Source of the DNA: an uncultured Asticcacaulis sp.
GTDB lineage: Bacteria; Pseudomonadota; Alphaproteobacteria; Caulobacterales; Caulobacteraceae
NCBI GenBank assembly: GCA_946480525.1
Contig: CAMLLA010000296.1
Span: 1 to 5,212, forward strand
DNA length: 5,212 nucleotides
Reading direction: 5' to 3'
Shown here: positions 3,677 to 5,212 of the stretch, in pieces
How positions within the stretch are numbered: the stretch's first letter is position 1
Layout: the number at the start of each line of letters is the position of its first letter
Made by a program: the position numbers and the translations under genes
The notes under the pieces: generated by a model
What the model was told of the DNA's origin: nothing
The model's database searches: none
What the model saw: the letters and a program-made list of their open reading frames with translations, nothing else

Positions 3677-5212
3677 TCAGCGCTTCCACCAGCCGCGTTT
3701 GGGTTTTTCCGGAGGCGCACTGATCTCGTTCGGATCAATGGCTGCCGGTTGTGGCGCCGCGACGACAGTTTCAAGTTCCTTGGCGACCGCCAGCACCGGC
3801 TCAGGCGCAACGATGACAGGATCCAGCGCCGTTATTTCGGTATCCTGGGCCGCGACAATTGATGCCGTCTGAGTGGCCTTCTTGCGCGAGCGGGTAGCGC
3901 GCGCCGGAGCGACGGCAACCGGTTCGGCGACGACCTCAGCAGCCGCTTCCGCGGCGTCAGTCGCCTCGGCTTCGACAACCTTTTTACGCGAACGCTTGGG
4001 GCGCGCCCGAACTTCGATCGGCGGCAGTTCGCCTCCCGTCGCTTCGGCAGGCGTTTCAACCGTCGCCTCGACGGACGCAGGTTCAGCGACCACAGGACCT
4101 TCAGCCACGGCATCGGTAATGACGTTCCGTCCCTTGCGCGGCGGGCGGGCGCGCTTGGGCGCCGGCTGATTGCGCAGGTCTTCGGGCACCAGCGAGGTGG
4201 GTTGCGTGCTCTCCGCGCCTAAAGGCTGGTTCCTGGCCTGCTTTGCCACAGGAGCGGTCGACGTGCTGCCGATCGCACCGGCCGCAGCGACGCCCGCGAC
4301 GTCGCCGGGCAAGGCAACGGCAGGATGTGCCGGCTGGACCGGACGGTTCTGCTGCTCTTCGAACGGATCGATCCAGACGTAGGGCGCTTCCAGCGAAGGT
4401 GTGCGGGCGCGCACCCAGCCATAGGGTTCACGCGGCCGGCTCTCGAAACCTGCGCGGCGGCCGCCACGACGGCCGCGGCGACGGCGGCCACGGCCATTGC
4501 GGCGGTAGTCGTCTCCGTCCTCTTCGCCGTCTTCATCGTCACCGTCATCGGTGGATTCGGCAACGGCAAGTTCGGCATCACCCTCGGCGCGCTCACGTCC
4601 GCCACGGCGGCGGCGGCGGCGCTTGCCGCGGCGTCCACCTTCACCATCGCTGTCGCGATCTTCTTTCGTCTGGCTGCGGGCGGACGCCTCATCGTCATCC
4701 GTGTCCTCGCGCTCGATCGCTTCTTCATCCTCGTCTTCGTCTTCGTCCTCAACATCGACCGTGAAGTCGAAGGCGACCGGCTCCGGGCGGACCGGCGGCG
4801 TGAAGTCAACTTCGTCAGCGGTCACTGTCCGGATGATCTGCAGGTCGGTATGGCCGAGATCGGTATCGATCTCGATATTGACCTTGAGGCCCCATTCGGC
4901 GCGCAGCTTGGCCAGGTGGGCCTGCTTTTCGTTGAGGATGTACAGCGCCACGGTCATGGGCAGCTTGACCGTAATGGCGCCGGCGCCGTTCTGCATGGCT
5001 TCCATGTCGATGCGGCGCATGGCTGACAGGGCGGCGGAGTCCACCGAACGGACGCGGCCCATGCCTTCGCAGTGTGGGCAGGTGACGGTCGTGCCTTCCA
5101 GGAAGCCGGTGCGGCGGCGCTGGCGCGAGATTTCCATCAGGCCGAAACCGGAAATCTTGCCCATCTGGATGCGGGCGCGGTCCTCGGCCAGCGCGTCCTT
5201 CAGCTTCTTTTC
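3677..5212 (-). CDS. rne: Ribonuclease E, C-terminal part (5' end outside window)
   Basis: This is the downstream 511 codons of the endoribonuclease that starts mRNA decay, processes rRNA and scaffolds the RNA degradosome. The frame is open to the window edge, so the S1 and most catalytic domains are missing. Counting from the edge, residues 1-34 (…DRARIQMGKISGFGLMEIS…) are the end of the DNase I-like region. CPHC at 45-48 is the zinc-link motif that joins protomers in the RNase E tetramer, and 57 to about 130 is the small domain. From about 140 onward the protein is disordered: acidic and arginine-rich blocks alternate, an aromatic island (PYGW…PYVWIDPF) lies at about 263-285, Ala/Pro/Val-rich linkers follow, and it ends EKPKRGWWKR. 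In Caulobacter this GWW peptide binds PNPase, and the charge-patterned tail drives BR-body condensates. A terminator follows 10 bp after the TGA. RNase G is excluded by the long tail. Identification is very secure; partner sites are inferred. Confidence 0.97.
   Translation of the reverse strand, partial: EKKLKDALAEDRARIQMGKISGFGLMEISRQRRRTGFLEGTTVTCPHCEGMGRVRSVDSAALSAMRRIDMEAMQNGAGAITVKLPMTVALYILNEKQAHLAKLRAEWGLKVNIEIDTDLGHTDLQIIRTVTADEVDFTPPVRPEPVAFDFTVDVEDEDEDEDEEAIEREDTDDDEASARSQTKEDRDSDGEGGRRGKRRRRRRGGRERAEGDAELAVAESTDDGDDEDGEEDGDDYRRNGRGRRRRGRRGGRRAGFESRPREPYGWVRARTPSLEAPYVWIDPFEEQQNRPVQPAHPAVALPGDVAGVAAAGAIGSTSTAPVAKQARNQPLGAESTQPTSLVPEDLRNQPAPKRARPPRKGRNVITDAVAEGPVVAEPASVEATVETPAEATGGELPPIEVRARPKRSRKKVVEAEATDAAEAAAEVVAEPVAVAPARATRSRKKATQTASIVAAQDTEITALDPVIVAPEPVLAVAKELETVVAAPQPAAIDPNEISAPPEKPKRGWWKR
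3680..3709 (-). other. PNPase-docking peptide at the RNase E C-terminus
   Basis: The last ten residues are EKPKRGWWKR, immediately before the TGA. In Caulobacter crescentus the RNase E C-terminal peptide of this type inserts its tandem tryptophans into polynucleotide phosphorylase and so recruits the exoribonuclease to the degradosome. The close match of the Gly-Trp-Trp core, flanked by basic residues and placed at the extreme C-terminus, supports the same role. Binding itself is inferred. Confidence 0.8.
4454..4756 (-). other. Charge-block region of the RNase E disordered tail
   Basis: Four blocks of opposite charge follow each other in the coded protein: an Asp/Glu run (about 4688-4756), an Arg/Lys/Gly run including six arginines in a row (about 4589-4633), a second Asp/Glu/Gly run (about 4508-4549) and a second Arg/Gly run (about 4454-4504). 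Alternating charge blocks of this kind are known in Caulobacter RNase E to promote phase-separated RNA-decay bodies, and the arginine blocks resemble RNA-binding RGG-type segments. The pattern is read directly from the translation; its function here is inferred from the family. Confidence 0.75.

Noticed and set aside
4325..5026. Plus-strand hydrophobic-looking open frame opposite rne
   Set aside because: It is antisense to the charge blocks: Asp/Glu codons read in reverse give Val/Ile/Phe/Leu-like residues, which mimics membrane segments. There is no start signal.
2075..5212. rne, the protease and the DsbA-like gene as a single operon
   Set aside because: Each junction carries a strong intrinsic terminator with a T tract on the transcribed strand. 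Read-through is possible, but a shared operon is not the simplest reading.

Overview
The window looks like chromosomal DNA of an alphaproteobacterium, most likely of the order Caulobacterales. The DNA is GC-rich. The strongest evidence is a ribonuclease E fragment with a long acidic/basic disordered tail ending in the GWW-type peptide (…EKPKRGWWKR) known from Caulobacter RNase E as the polynucleotide phosphorylase docking site. I cannot name the species.

All five genes I accept lie on the minus strand, so transcription runs from right to left. From the right: (1) 3677-5212, the C-terminal part of rne, with its 5' end outside the window; (2) a strong intrinsic terminator at 3634-3666; (3) 2075-3499, an exported M48 zinc metalloprotease with TPR-like repeats (BepA/YfgC-like); (4) a second intrinsic terminator at 2030-2077 whose stem begins inside the protease stop codon; (5) 1140-1955, a membrane-anchored DsbA-family (Com1/ScsC-like) thiol-disulfide protein with a CGYC site; (6) an AT-rich gap at 956-1139; (7) 596-955, a small helical protein I do not recognise; (8) a 109-bp gap with a perfect hairpin; (9) 13-486, a small protein with about five membrane helices that I also do not recognise.

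The two terminators suggest that rne, the protease and the thiol oxidoreductase are separate transcription units rather than one operon. The functions are a cytoplasmic RNA degradosome scaffold beside two envelope protein-quality factors (a protease/chaperone and a disulfide enzyme). The two small genes have no visible functional link to these. For three genes the longest open frame begins at a GTG or TTG with no ribosome binding site, and I chose a shorter start with a Shine-Dalgarno match.

I see no mobile element, CRISPR array, tRNA, rRNA, phage gene or defence system. The most interesting signals are the architecture of the RNase E tail (charge blocks, an aromatic island, a repeated RSRKK motif, the PNPase peptide), the stop-codon-embedded terminator, and the unusual N-terminus of the DsbA-like protein. 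This is mostly an ordinary core-genome region and I do not claim an undescribed system.
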